A stretch of DNA of 64,000 bases from Dehalococcoidia bacterium. GTDB lineage: Bacteria > Chloroflexota > Dehalococcoidia > Lucifugimonadales > Lucifugimonadaceae. The stretch is taken from assembly GCA_030747175.1 (NCBI GenBank), contig JASLLE010000003.1:21600-85599 (forward strand), in the 5' to 3' direction. Below, one piece after another: positions 9,856 to 19,761 of this stretch; the stretch's first letter is position 1, and each line of letters opens with the position of its first letter. The notes beneath the pieces are model-generated. The model saw only the letters and a program-made list of their open reading frames with translations. It was not told the origin of the DNA and searched no databases. The position numbers and the translations under genes were made by a program.

Positions 9856-10350
9856 GTGGACACCCGACACACGGGTGACTACGATATTCGTCGCCTACCG
9901 GCCGCCGAAGACAACGCAGTCGAGCCGGCGAAGGCCGAGGTCAGGTTGCCGCACCACGAGGAATCGATAGTTATCGACGCGCCTGTCGAAACGGTGTTCG
10001 CCGCCATGACGGACATCGAGCGCTGGCGCGACTGGTGGCCGCAGATACAGAACGTGAGGCTTCCTGACGGTTGGACGGTGAACGGCGGGATGAGTTGCCG
10101 TGTTATGGGGATGAACCTCGATGGCTCGGTAACCTTCTACGATCCGGATCGGGAACTGGGATTTGAGACGAACATGCCCGTCGGCGGACGCGTGTTGCAG
10201 CGTTTCACGTTCCGGCCCGAAAACGGCGGTACACGACTAACGGCGGAGCTGGACGCATCCGGTGTGGCGGGCATGATGTTCACCCGGAAACGGCTTCTCA
10301 AGGAAATGGACCGGCTCAAGGCGAATGTGGAGGACGCCGAGGCTGAGTGA
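9856..10350 (+). CDS. SRPBCC / polyketide cyclase-like protein
   Basis: ESIVIDAPVETVFAAMTDIERWRDWWPQ typical START/SRPBCC N-terminal pattern. Confidence 0.8.
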   Translation: MDTRHTGDYDIRRLPAAEDNAVEPAKAEVRLPHHEESIVIDAPVETVFAAMTDIERWRDWWPQIQNVRLPDGWTVNGGMSCRVMGMNLDGSVTFYDPDRELGFETNMPVGGRVLQRFTFRPENGGTRLTAELDASGVAGMMFTRKRLLKEMDRLKANVEDAEAE

Positions 10351-10422
10351 TCGGCCCGGAGGTTGTACCTCTCCGCTTCTCAGATCAGCGAGAATGAGCG
10401 GCATTAAGAGCGGAGCCCAACT

Positions 10423-11598
10423 ATGAACATTCATGAATACCAGGCGAGAGAGATCCTGGACTCATACGGGGTCCCGGTTCCGCGCGCGGGCGTCGCGTCC
10501 ACGCCCGAGGAAGCGCGGCAACTCGCCATCGATCTCGGCGGCCGCGTTGTCGTCAAGGCGCAGGTGCATGCCGGAGGTCGCGGGAAGGCGGGCGGGGTCA
10601 AACTCGTCGAGTTTCCCGATGAAGCTGCGGAAGCCGCCGCCGGGATGCTGGGGGCGAACCTGGTCACGCATCAGACGAAGACCGGGGGCGTTCCGGTACG
10701 CAAGGTGCTGGTGGCAGAGCTGACCGACATCGCAGACGAGCTGTACGTGGCGATCACGATGGACGCCGACGCACGGGCGCCAATGGTGATGGCAAGTTCC
10801 GAGGGCGGAGTGGAGATCGAAGAGGTCGCCGCAAACACGCCCGAGAAGATAGTCAGGGTTGCGGCGGACCCGCTCATCGGCCTGTCCCCGTATCACGCCC
10901 GCGATATCGCCATGAAGATCGGTATCCCGACCGATCTTGTACGGCCGGCGACGGCTCTGATCACGAATCTCGCACGCGTATTCCAGGAGAAGGACGCCTC
11001 GCTGGTGGAGATCAATCCACTGGTCGTCACGACGGATGGGCGGGTCATGGCGCTCGACGCCAAGATCGCTTTTGAGGACGACGCGTTGTTCCGTCACAGT
11101 GACGTGCAGGCGCTCGAGGACCCCGAGCAGAACGATGAGCTGGAACAGAAGGCGCACGACGCCGGACTGGCGTACGTGAAGCTGGATGGCGGCCGGGTGG
11201 GCTGCATGGTGAACGGCGCCGGGCTGGCGATGGCGACAATGGACATCACCAAGACCGCAGGGGCTGCGCCGGCAAACTTCCTTGATGTTGGCGGCGGCGC
11301 TGCCGAGGACAAGATCGCCGAGGCGTTCGAGATCATCGTCTCGGATAACGATGTGGAAGCGATCCTGGTGAATCTTTTCGGCGGAATTCTTCGATGCGAT
11401 GTGGCCGCCCGCGGGATTGTGGCGGGGGCGCAAAACTCGGGCACGCAGTTGCCGCTCGTGGTCGCCATGCGCGGCACCAATGCCGAAGAAGGGCTGAAGA
11501 TACTGGCCGCCGCCGGCCTGAACGTCACGACCGTTGGCGATCTCGGAGAGGCCGCCATCGCGCTTACAAAGGTGCTTGCCGGCGAGGGCAGAGTTTAA
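10423..11598 (+). CDS. sucC: Succinyl-CoA ligase (ADP-forming) subunit beta
   Basis: MNIHEYQAREILDSYGVPVP, KAQVHAGGRGKAGGVK, NLFGGILRCDVAARGIV. Confidence 0.97.
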   Translation: MNIHEYQAREILDSYGVPVPRAGVASTPEEARQLAIDLGGRVVVKAQVHAGGRGKAGGVKLVEFPDEAAEAAAGMLGANLVTHQTKTGGVPVRKVLVAELTDIADELYVAITMDADARAPMVMASSEGGVEIEEVAANTPEKIVRVAADPLIGLSPYHARDIAMKIGIPTDLVRPATALITNLARVFQEKDASLVEINPLVVTTDGRVMALDAKIAFEDDALFRHSDVQALEDPEQNDELEQKAHDAGLAYVKLDGGRVGCMVNGAGLAMATMDITKTAGAAPANFLDVGGGAAEDKIAEAFEIIVSDNDVEAILVNLFGGILRCDVAARGIVAGAQNSGTQLPLVVAMRGTNAEEGLKILAAAGLNVTTVGDLGEAAIALTKVLAGEGRV

Positions 11599-12474
11599 AT
11601 GGCCGTGCTTGTAGACGAGAACACACGCCTGCTGGTGCAGGGCCTTGGCCGGGACGGATCGTTCCAGGCGAGCCGCTGCCGGGCGTACGGGACGAACATG
11701 GTGGCCGGCGTGCACCCGCGCCGCGGTGGCACGAAGTTTGAGGATGAGGTTCCGATTTTTGAGACGGTCGCGGAGGCCGTTGAAGCGACCGGAGCGAACG
11801 CCGGACTGATCTTTGTGCCGGCCTCCGGCGCAGCGGACGCCATAATCGAGCAGGCTGATGCGGGCCTCCCGCTCGTGGTCTGCATCAGCGAGGGCGTGCC
11901 GGTGCAAGACATGGTTACGACGCTGGCTTACCTGGAGGGCAAATCCTCGCGGCTGCTCGGCCCCAACTGCCCGGGCCTGATCAGCCCTTCGGCGCACGTG
12001 AAGATAGGCATCATCCCCGGTAACATCCTGAGCGAGGGACGGGTGGGCGTGGTGTCGCGCAGCGGCACGCTGACCTACGAGGCCGTGGTGCAGTTGACGG
12101 AGCTGGGCATCGGCCAATCGACATGCGTCGGCATCGGCGGCGACCCCTTGCATGGCACGACCTTTGTGGACGTGCTTGAGATGTTTGAGAACGACGATGA
12201 GACGGACGCGATCGTGATGATCGGTGAGATCGGCGGGACGAAGGAACAACAGGCCGCCGAGTACATCAAGAAACACGTCACGAAGCCGGTGGTCGGGGCG
12301 ATCGTCGGCCAGACAGCGCCTCCCGGAAAGCGCATGGGACACGCAGGGGCGATCATCACGGGAAAGGCGGCGCTGGCGTCCGAGAAGATCCGGGTGCTCA
12401 ACGAGGCCGGTGTGCATGTGGCGGAGTCGCCGGCGGTTATCGGGGCGAAGATGGCGGAGGTACTCGGGCGATAA
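11599..12474 (+). CDS. sucD: Succinyl-CoA ligase subunit alpha
   Basis: [50 protein letters not shown]; starts at the base after the sucC stop. Confidence 0.97.
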   Translation: MAVLVDENTRLLVQGLGRDGSFQASRCRAYGTNMVAGVHPRRGGTKFEDEVPIFETVAEAVEATGANAGLIFVPASGAADAIIEQADAGLPLVVCISEGVPVQDMVTTLAYLEGKSSRLLGPNCPGLISPSAHVKIGIIPGNILSEGRVGVVSRSGTLTYEAVVQLTELGIGQSTCVGIGGDPLHGTTFVDVLEMFENDDETDAIVMIGEIGGTKEQQAAEYIKKHVTKPVVGAIVGQTAPPGKRMGHAGAIITGKAALASEKIRVLNEAGVHVAESPAVIGAKMAEVLGR

Positions 12475-12505
12475 GGGGTTGCCTGTGTTCGCAGCAGCAG
12501 CGTCC

Positions 12506-12568
12506 TGAGGCTTTCACCCGTGTCCTGAGGCTCTCGAAGCTTGTACTGAGCCTGTCGAATGTGGACCG
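12506..12568 (+). repeat. TCCTGAGGCTCTCGAAG...TGAGCCTGTCGAATG-type repeat
   Basis: Related copies at 16378-16530, 31833-31872, 51797-51848. Confidence 0.7.
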
Positions 12569-12779
12569 GGTTCCTTGAGCCTCAGTGAGCCAGTGCGACG
12601 AGCACCCTGTCGTGCGGTCCATCTCTCGCCATCTTGTAATCCGTTTGTCATCCCACGGTCAGCCCGGTGTCACGAACCCCGGTGCGCCGGTCGGCATATT
12701 GAAGGCCTGCGATGTCGCGCGTGAAGCGTCACATCCCCTAACATGCCGCAAGTCGAAATTCTGTACCCGGGGTTGATGG

Positions 12780-15557
12780 ATGGCCGAGGAGTACATAGGC
12801 CGGTACCAGATCATCGAGACGATCGCGTCCGGCAGCCAGGGCGCGGTCCACCGCGCGTTTGATCCCCAGCTCAACCGCATCGTCGCTCTGAAGGTTCTCC
12901 TCCCCGCGCTCATAAGCCAGACGCAACACCTGGAGCGTTTCCGGCGTGAGGCCACCCTCATGTCGGCTATCGACCACCCCAACGTCGTCAAGATCCTTGA
13001 CGTCGGATCGGACGGCGACACCCACTACCTGGCGATGGAGTTGCTGCCCGAGAGCCTGTCCCGGATTATTGAGACCTCTCGCCAGCTCCCGATCGAGAAC
13101 GCGGTCCGGTTTGCCATCCAGGTGGCTGACGGCCTCGCAGCCGTCCACGATGCCGGGATCATCCACCGCGATATCAAACCTCAGAACATCCTGATCGATG
13201 CCGAAGGCGTGGCGAAGGTCACGGACTTCGGCATAGCTCGCGGCGACATGCTCGGGACGCTGACAGCGACCGGCGTGATGATGGGAACGCCCTACTACAT
13301 GTCGCCGGAACAGGCGGCAGGCGGCGGGGTTGACGCACGGTCCGACATCTACGCGCTAGGTGGTGTCCTCTACCAGATGCTCGCCGGCGAGGTGGTCTTC
13401 AACGCCACCACGCCGCTGGCGATCCTGCGATTACACATCGACGAGCCGCCAAGGCCGGTGGAGTCGTTGCGGGCTGATGTGCCCGCGGCGGTCAGCGGAA
13501 TCGTCATGCGGGCGCTGGCGAAGAGGTCGGAGGAGCGGTTCGAGAGCGCGGACGATATGGCAGAGGCGTTGCGGGCCGCTATGCCGGGCGTTGCGGAGTC
13601 GGCGCCGGTGGTACGGACGCCGAGAGACGTGCCGACAACCCAACACTCTTCACACCAGCAAGATACGAGGCAACCCGCCGAGGAATCCCCACCACATCCC
13701 CCCGAGCCACTGGAAAGCACTCCGGTCCCAGAGATAGGTTCTGACCGGGTCCGGGCCTCACAGCGGCGCGCACTGCCACTTGGATGGATTGCGATGGCCT
13801 TAGCGATTGTGACAATCCCGGTGATGGCTCTCATGAGTTTCGAGCTAATCAGTTCCACTGGCGGTTCTAGCACCTCGCCGTCATTGGCCCCTACCCCGTT
13901 CCCGGTAGAAGCGACGCCGACAACCAACCAACTCCGCGAACCGGTCGCAACCACTGTCCCGTCCGAACAGGCAATCCCCACGTCTTTACCGGTGCCCGCC
14001 TCTGTGCCGACTCCCCCATCACCGCCACCGACGCCCACTCCTGTTCCCATTTTCGTACAGCCGTCCGCGCCCTTACATAACCTGGGTAGTGTGCCGACCG
14101 GAGTGATTGTCAGTGTCGCCGGAGTGTCGCCATTGTCCTCCGGGCCGTCCATCGGAGACGGGGGCATCGCAACGGCGGCCAAGCTTTCGAGCCCATTCGG
14201 TGTCACGGTCGGCTCGGACGGAACTGTCTACATCGCCGACTCCAGAAACAATCGTGTTCGGCGCGTTGATCCTTTGACGGGCGTGATCCTCACTGTGGCG
14301 GGCACTGGTACCAATGGGTACAGCGGGGATGGCGGCTCTGCAGTGGCAGCGATGCTCAATTTTTCGGGCGATGTCGCGATAGATAACGATGGAAATCTGT
14401 ACATCGCTGACTCTGGCAACAGTCGAATTCGTCACCTCGATGCCACGTCTGGGATCATCAGCACTATCGCCGGGAATGGCACACCAGGTTTCAGCGGCGA
14501 CGGCGGGCCGGCGTTCGAAGCGCAACTCAACGGTCCGGGCGCCCTGACGCTGGACACTGAAGGACATCTGTATTTCGCAGACAGCTCTAACCATCGAATT
14601 CGCCGCGTAGACGCTCGCACAAGAGTAATCACCACTGTCGCGGGTTCGGGAGGTTCCGAAGACGGCGGTGATGACGGTGATGACGGTCTGGCTACTGAGG
14701 CGCAGATTCCATATCCGGATAGTGTGTCTGTGGACACTGGTGGCAACCTGTACGTCGTCACCTCACGGCAAGATCGAGTACGCCGAGTCGATGCCGCCAC
14801 CGGGATCATCACCACCATCGCGGGTACAGGCGAATCACGTTACAGCGGGGATGGCGGGCCCGCGATTGAGGCACCACTCATGGGGGCGCGAGGCGTGTTG
14901 GTGGATGCCGAAGGAAACCTGTACATCGCGGACGCCTGGAACTATCGAGTGCGGCGTGTTGACGCCGGCACAGGGATCATTATCACCATCGCTGGTAACG
15001 GAATACGCGGTTACGACGGCGATGGCGGTCTGGCCACAGAGGCGCAACTTGACTTCCCAACGGGAATGTCGCTGGACACCGAAGGCAACCTCTACATCGC
15101 TGACACATACAACGACCGAATACGACGAGTTGATGCCGCCACCGGGATCATCACCACAATTGCTGGCACGGACGACGTAGTGAATAACACCGGAGATGGG
15201 GGGTTAGCTACGGCGACGAAGCTTACCTATCCCGTTGGTATTTCCGTTAGCCCTGCCGGAGACCTGTACATAAGTAATTTAGAGGATCCACGTGTGCTCC
15301 GTGTTGACGCAAACACCGGGGTAATCAGTTCAGTTGTCGGCAACGGTGATTCAGGTTATGGCGGCGATGGCGGCCCTGCGAACCAGGCGCAACTTGACAA
15401 CCCCATTGGCGTTTCTGTCGGCAACGACGGCAACTTGTTCATAGCAGACACAGGAAATCATCGGGTACGCCATGTACACGGCGAAACCGGGGTAGTCACA
15501 ACTGTCGCCGGGACTGGCGAGCCAGGTTATCGCGGTGATGGCGGCCCGGCCACATAG
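12780..15557 (+). CDS. Eukaryotic-like Ser/Thr protein kinase with TM segment and extracytoplasmic NHL repeats (interrupted by in-frame TAG)
   Basis: Kinase motifs IIHRDIKPQN, VTDFGIA, MSPEQA; TM segment; Pro/Thr-rich linker; about 8 NHL units (GNLYIADxxNxRIRRVDaaTG). Confidence 0.9.
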   Translation: MAEEYIGRYQIIETIASGSQGAVHRAFDPQLNRIVALKVLLPALISQTQHLERFRREATLMSAIDHPNVVKILDVGSDGDTHYLAMELLPESLSRIIETSRQLPIENAVRFAIQVADGLAAVHDAGIIHRDIKPQNILIDAEGVAKVTDFGIARGDMLGTLTATGVMMGTPYYMSPEQAAGGGVDARSDIYALGGVLYQMLAGEVVFNATTPLAILRLHIDEPPRPVESLRADVPAAVSGIVMRALAKRSEERFESADDMAEALRAAMPGVAESAPVVRTPRDVPTTQHSSHQQDTRQPAEESPPHPPEPLESTPVPEIGSDRVRASQRRALPLGWIAMALAIVTIPVMALMSFELISSTGGSSTSPSLAPTPFPVEATPTTNQLREPVATTVPSEQAIPTSLPVPASVPTPPSPPPTPTPVPIFVQPSAPLHNLGSVPTGVIVSVAGVSPLSSGPSIGDGGIATAAKLSSPFGVTVGSDGTVYIADSRNNRVRRVDPLTGVILTVAGTGTNGYSGDGGSAVAAMLNFSGDVAIDNDGNLYIADSGNSRIRHLDATSGIISTIAGNGTPGFSGDGGPAFEAQLNGPGALTLDTEGHLYFADSSNHRIRRVDARTRVITTVAGSGGSEDGGDDGDDGLATEAQIPYPDSVSVDTGGNLYVVTSRQDRVRRVDAATGIITTIAGTGESRYSGDGGPAIEAPLMGARGVLVDAEGNLYIADAWNYRVRRVDAGTGIIITIAGNGIRGYDGDGGLATEAQLDFPTGMSLDTEGNLYIADTYNDRIRRVDAATGIITTIAGTDDVVNNTGDGGLATATKLTYPVGISVSPAGDLYISNLEDPRVLRVDANTGVISSVVGNGDSGYGGDGGPANQAQLDNPIGVSVGNDGNLFIADTGNHRVRHVHGETGVVTTVAGTGEPGYRGDGGPAT

Positions 15558-16150
15558 GCGCAAATCGATTCTCCAGTTGGTGTGGATGTGGACTCTCACG
15601 GGAACCTGTACGTTTCCGGCTCAAATGTTGTGCGGCGCGTGGATGCGATCACCAGAGTAATCACCACCGTTGTAGGCACGGGTGAATCGGGTTATGACGG
15701 CGATGGCCGCCTTGCTATTGAGGCGCAGCTGTCCGCTCCTGTCGGCGTGGCAATTGATTCAGAAGGGAACTTATACGTAGCAGACTCGTTCAGTAATCGA
15801 ATTCGGCGAGTGGACGCGACCACCGGGATAATATCCACAGTCGCGGGTACCGGCGATACCGGTGGGGGCGGCGATGGAGGTCTGGCCACAGAAGCGCAAA
15901 TCTATACCCCAAACGACGTAGTTGTGGACGCCGAGGGACACATTTTTGTCGCCGCTTTTAGCGACAATCGAGTACGGCGGGTAGATGCGGTGACAGGGGT
16001 TATCTCTACTGTCGCGGGCACGCGTGAATGGGGTTATGACGGTGATGGAGGCCCGGCAGGCGAGGCAATAATCAGGGGCCCGACCAGCCTGTCTTTGGAC
16101 GCAGAGGGAAACTTGTACATCGCCGACAGAGGTAACGGCCTGATCCGTGT
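14105..16150 (+). repeat. Degenerate in-frame tandem repeat encoding about 12 NHL units, period about 168 bp
   Basis: Recurring GGNAACCTGTACATCGC...CGCGTNGATGCC...GGCGATGGCGG. Confidence 0.85.
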
Positions 16151-16178
16151 CGTTGTGGGTGCGGCGAGTCCCGGCTGA
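15558..16178 (+). pseudogene. In-frame continuation of the NHL-repeat domain of the kinase, separated by a single TAG codon
   Basis: Same frame as 12780..15557; four more NHL units; ORF-track start at 15582 is an internal Met. Confidence 0.8.
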
Positions 16179-16593
16179 TGGTTCCCATTGGATCACTGGG
16201 GCGGTGCGCTTTTCGCGAAAGTACATCCTGACCCGAAACCCGCCTGGCGACCCGTACACCCATCGGATGGGCAGGTTCCCGGCCCTCTCGCGCGCTTGGG
16301 AGAGGGGGCAAATTCTGACTGGCGGTATGTGGGTCTCAGCGCGTGTCTTCTCACGATCATGATCGCCACGACGGCAAGTCATCCTGAGTCGGGGTGAAGA
16401 GCCTGTCTTGAGCTTGACTCAGGATCTCGCCGGTTGCTGGACGCGAGTGGGTCCGGCGTGCATCCCGTTTTCCGGGGACGAGATCCACTTCGAGAGCCTC
16501 AGCACAAGCTTCGTCGCAAGCTCCTCAGATTGACCTGGGGTGGGATTGAGTTGTACGCGACGAAACAGCGTGACGCGTGGTGAGGACATTTAA

Positions 16594-16660
16594 CCTCCCT
16601 CACCCTTCCGGCCAGCGGAAGGGCAGGCCCCAACCCTCTCCCACCGGGAGAGGGGCAACG
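16594..16660 (+). repeat. CCCTCACCCTTCCGG...CCGGAAGGG / CCCTCTCCC...GGGAGAGGGG nested palindrome
   Basis: Near-identical to 23513-23580 and to the reverse orientation of 22401-22458. Confidence 0.85.
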
Positions 16661-16717
16661 TTTGGCCGTGTACGGGCCGGGAAAGGGGGCGCAGACACGC
16701 CCCGTTTTCGTCGGATC

Positions 16718-18751
16718 CTAATCCCCACCTCCTGCCGGCGCGCCCAACGGTTCCGGAGCCTCTTCAGATGGCGACGGCGCCCGTTCCACTCCCTCAACCC
16801 TGACGTCTGGCAGCCAGTTCAGGAACCCGGGCAGGTACCAGTTCCTGTCGCCCAGGAGTTTCATCGTTGACGGCACGAGTACTGATCGGACGATCGTGGC
16901 GTCGATCAAGATCGCAACTGCCAGTCCGAAACCGAACTGTGAGGTCGTGATCAGCTCGCCGGCCGCAAAGCCGCCGAATACGGCGACCATGATGAGCGCA
17001 GCGCCGGTGATCAGGCCCGCCGTTGAGCGAACGCCGAACGCGACAGCGCTGGCGTTGTCGCCCGTCTCGTCGTACTTCTCACGAATCCGGCTGATCAGGA
17101 ACACCTGGTAGTCCATCGAGAGACCGAACAGGATGGTGAACAGCATCAACGGGAGCCAGGGTTGGATTATCGGCGTTTGCTGCAGACCGAAGATCTCGTT
17201 CAGGAAACCTTCCTGGAACACCAGGACCAGGATCCCGTAGGCCGCGCCCACGGAAAGCAGGTTCATGATGATCGCCTTGATCGGCACGACTATCGACCGG
17301 AATACGACCGTCAGCAGGAGGAAGCTGAGCCCGAGTACAAGGGCGATCACCCACGGCTGGTATGACGACGTGGTGTCGAGCAGGTCTATCTCTTCCGAAG
17401 TTAGACCGCCCACGAACGCCTGTGACGGCGTGCCTCTGAATGCATTGGGCGCGTATTCGTCCCGGAGCATCCTTACCCCGTCTACCGACTCCGCGCTTTG
17501 AGCGCCGCCGGTCAACGGGAAGGTGATCAAGCCAAAAGTACCTGACGCGTTGACCTCAAGTTCGGAAGGTGGGCCGAATGCGCTGTCGGTCGCCACCGCT
17601 GCCTTGAGGTCCGATATCGCCTGCTGGGTGGTCGCTTCATTAATGTCGCCAACGATTACGACTTCGGCGGGTGCTCCAATAATGAATCCGAACTCGGACT
17701 TCAGCACCTCAAAGCCCTGCTTGGACTGGAATTCATCAGGCAGGTCTTCGACGCCGGAGGAACCGAGGTTGATGTTAAAGAACGGAATGGTTGCGGCGAC
17801 CATGAAGGCGGCAGTTACGATGAGCGCCACCCAGGGCCGACGCATGACTCCACGCGTGATCCAGGCCCAGAATCCACCGCCACCGTGTTCACTTCCGTCG
17901 TCCAGTTCACGTGGCCTGATGAACGGGACTTTAAAGCGGTTCACCCTGTCGCCCATGATGCTGAGCGTCGCCGGAAGCAAAGTCTGGGTGGCCAGCACAG
18001 CGACGAAGACTACAGTGATGGCGCCAATTCCGAGGCTGACGAACACGCTCTGCGGAATCACAAGCAAACCGATGAGCGCGAACACGACGGTCAGGCCACT
18101 GAAGAACACGGCCCGACCGGCGGTGGAGCCGGCCATCGCGATCGCGTCGATCTTCTCGAGTCCTCGTTGCCGCTCTTCACGGAAACGAGAAACAATAAAC
18201 AGGGCGTAATCGATACCGACGGCAAGCCCGATCATGATGATGATGTTCTGAACAAACGCGTTCAGTTCAAATACCGTGCTTACAATCGAAACCGTACCGA
18301 TGGCTATCACAATCGATCCAACCGCGAGCACGATCGGTATGAACATCGCCGCTAACACCCCGAGGACGATCGCCAGAATGACCATAGCGAGCGGGATGGC
18401 GAACATCTCACCGCGCTCAAGGTCTGACTGGTTGCCTTCAAGGAAGTCGACCGAGAATGTCGCCTCTCCAAAGATGAACACCTCATACCCGGCGGGGAAA
18501 GGTGTCTCCTCAAGTACGTCGTGGACATCCCCGATGTTGTCGCCCGCGGCCTTGAAGTCGTCCGCCATCAGCACCGGGATTACCGTGGTGCGCCGGTCTG
18601 GAGATACCTGGGCATCGGCGTCCGTGTCGTAGAAACTGACGGCGCTCGTCACGATTTCTGGACCGAGACCGGCGATCTCCTCGGTCAGTGACTCGACCGT
18701 AGACCGGAACTCGGCGTCATCGACCGTCGCACTTATGGAGCGGACGATCAC
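16718..18751 (-). CDS. MMPL/RND-family transporter, main portion
   Basis: IMIGLAVGIDYALFIVSRFREE and FGLSMDYQVFLISRIREKYDETGDN motifs; multiple TM segments. Confidence 0.9.
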   Translation of the reverse strand: MIVRSISATVDDAEFRSTVESLTEEIAGLGPEIVTSAVSFYDTDADAQVSPDRRTTVIPVLMADDFKAAGDNIGDVHDVLEETPFPAGYEVFIFGEATFSVDFLEGNQSDLERGEMFAIPLAMVILAIVLGVLAAMFIPIVLAVGSIVIAIGTVSIVSTVFELNAFVQNIIIMIGLAVGIDYALFIVSRFREERQRGLEKIDAIAMAGSTAGRAVFFSGLTVVFALIGLLVIPQSVFVSLGIGAITVVFVAVLATQTLLPATLSIMGDRVNRFKVPFIRPRELDDGSEHGGGGFWAWITRGVMRRPWVALIVTAAFMVAATIPFFNINLGSSGVEDLPDEFQSKQGFEVLKSEFGFIIGAPAEVVIVGDINEATTQQAISDLKAAVATDSAFGPPSELEVNASGTFGLITFPLTGGAQSAESVDGVRMLRDEYAPNAFRGTPSQAFVGGLTSEEIDLLDTTSSYQPWVIALVLGLSFLLLTVVFRSIVVPIKAIIMNLLSVGAAYGILVLVFQEGFLNEIFGLQQTPIIQPWLPLMLFTILFGLSMDYQVFLISRIREKYDETGDNASAVAFGVRSTAGLITGAALIMVAVFGGFAAGELITTSQFGFGLAVAILIDATIVRSVLVPSTMKLLGDRNWYLPGFLNWLPDVRVEGVERAPSPSEEAPEPLGAPAGGGD

Positions 18752-18754
18752 AAC

Positions 18755-18976
18755 TTACGTAATCTGCTCTGGACCGCGGAACTCTTCCAGCGTTTCCAGT
18801 GCTCGCTTGGATTCCGGATCGCCCAGGAACTTGAACTCGGTTGATGTGCCATCCGCCAGCAGCGTTCCCGCCGCCGCCATTGCTCCAATGAGAATCAGGA
18901 GCCAGACGAACAGCACGCGTTTGGGCTTGCGAGCGCTTGCGCGCGCCAGGTTCTCGGTCGATAGATTGCTGAGCAT
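18755..18976 (-). pseudogene. N-terminal part of the MMPL transporter, same frame as 16718..18751, cut by in-frame TAA
   Basis: KPKRVLFVWLLILIGAMAAAG first TM segment; ...FRGPEQIT-stop-VVIVRS, read straight across the stop. Confidence 0.8.
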
Positions 18977-19152
18977 ACGAGCGTACCCCCCGTGAACTCG
19001 TCAAGAACGCCGCCCGCGTCGAGAGCGACGGATTACCGTCAACGGTCGCTGTAATTAGGCACATGATCGTGGCGGACCGGTCAATGTCAAGCGTCAATGT
19101 CGTAACAAATGGCGCCCCTCGTTATTGAGGGATGTCTGACTCAGGTCTTCAC

Positions 19153-19335
19153 TCAGGCGGCCGCCGAGGTCGATTCGGCGTCCAGAAGTTCCATGTTGAA
19201 CTCAACCGGCAGGACGGCCCGGGCGCACATCATGCAACGGTATGCGCTCTCTTTGCCGTCATATCTGGCCGTCCCGCCGCAGCGAGTACATGCACTTATC
19301 AGCAACTCGGGCGCCTCCCTGCTTGTCATATCCAT
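19153..19335 (-). CDS. Small zinc-ribbon protein
   Basis: 60-aa C-terminal part of the ORF with CTRCGGTARYD...YRCMMCAR. Confidence 0.5.
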   Translation of the reverse strand: MDMTSREAPELLISACTRCGGTARYDGKESAYRCMMCARAVLPVEFNMELLDAESTSAAA

Positions 19336-19761
19336 CTCCAATTCTGTCTCGAGCGTCTTCGCTGACAAATCCGATGCCGCCCGGGTTCTGGCGATGCAGA
19401 ATTCGTTGTCCCGTGTCGCTATGGCTCCCTTACAGGGAAGTATCCGGGGGATTTCTGCGCGTTCCCCACGTGTCCCTGGAACGGATGTCGCTGTATGATT
19501 GTGAATTGTGGCGCGATCTGCGCCGCTCGGCCGGGGTCCAGTCCTCCATATGTCTGGCGATGGATTCGCCAACGGAGTTGCCGGGCACGTAACGTCGCTC
19601 CGGAATTGATCAGACCGGGGCACGACACACCAAGTCACGCCCGAAGGTATCGGTCCGCTCGCCAGTTCAATCGACAATTCCCGCGGTTCGTCCGCGGCCT
19701 GACGCAAGCGCGTACCCGGCATCACCGGGGCGCCCGGGAAACACCTGGAACACTTAGACAG

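Noticed and set aside
10462-12417. 651-aa minus-strand ORF
   Set aside because: Antisense to sucC/sucD; His/Arg-rich composition without domain motifs, a product of high GC and codon bias.
14105-16150. Regular repeats at about 168 bp as a possible CRISPR-like array
   Set aside because: Repeats are degenerate, in frame and encode NHL units; no constant direct repeat with unique spacers.
15558-16178. Stop codon reassignment (TAG/TAA as Glu) to explain the interrupted kinase and MMPL genes
   Set aside because: Many genes in the window end normally at TAG and TAA at family-appropriate C-termini, so genetic code change is not supported.
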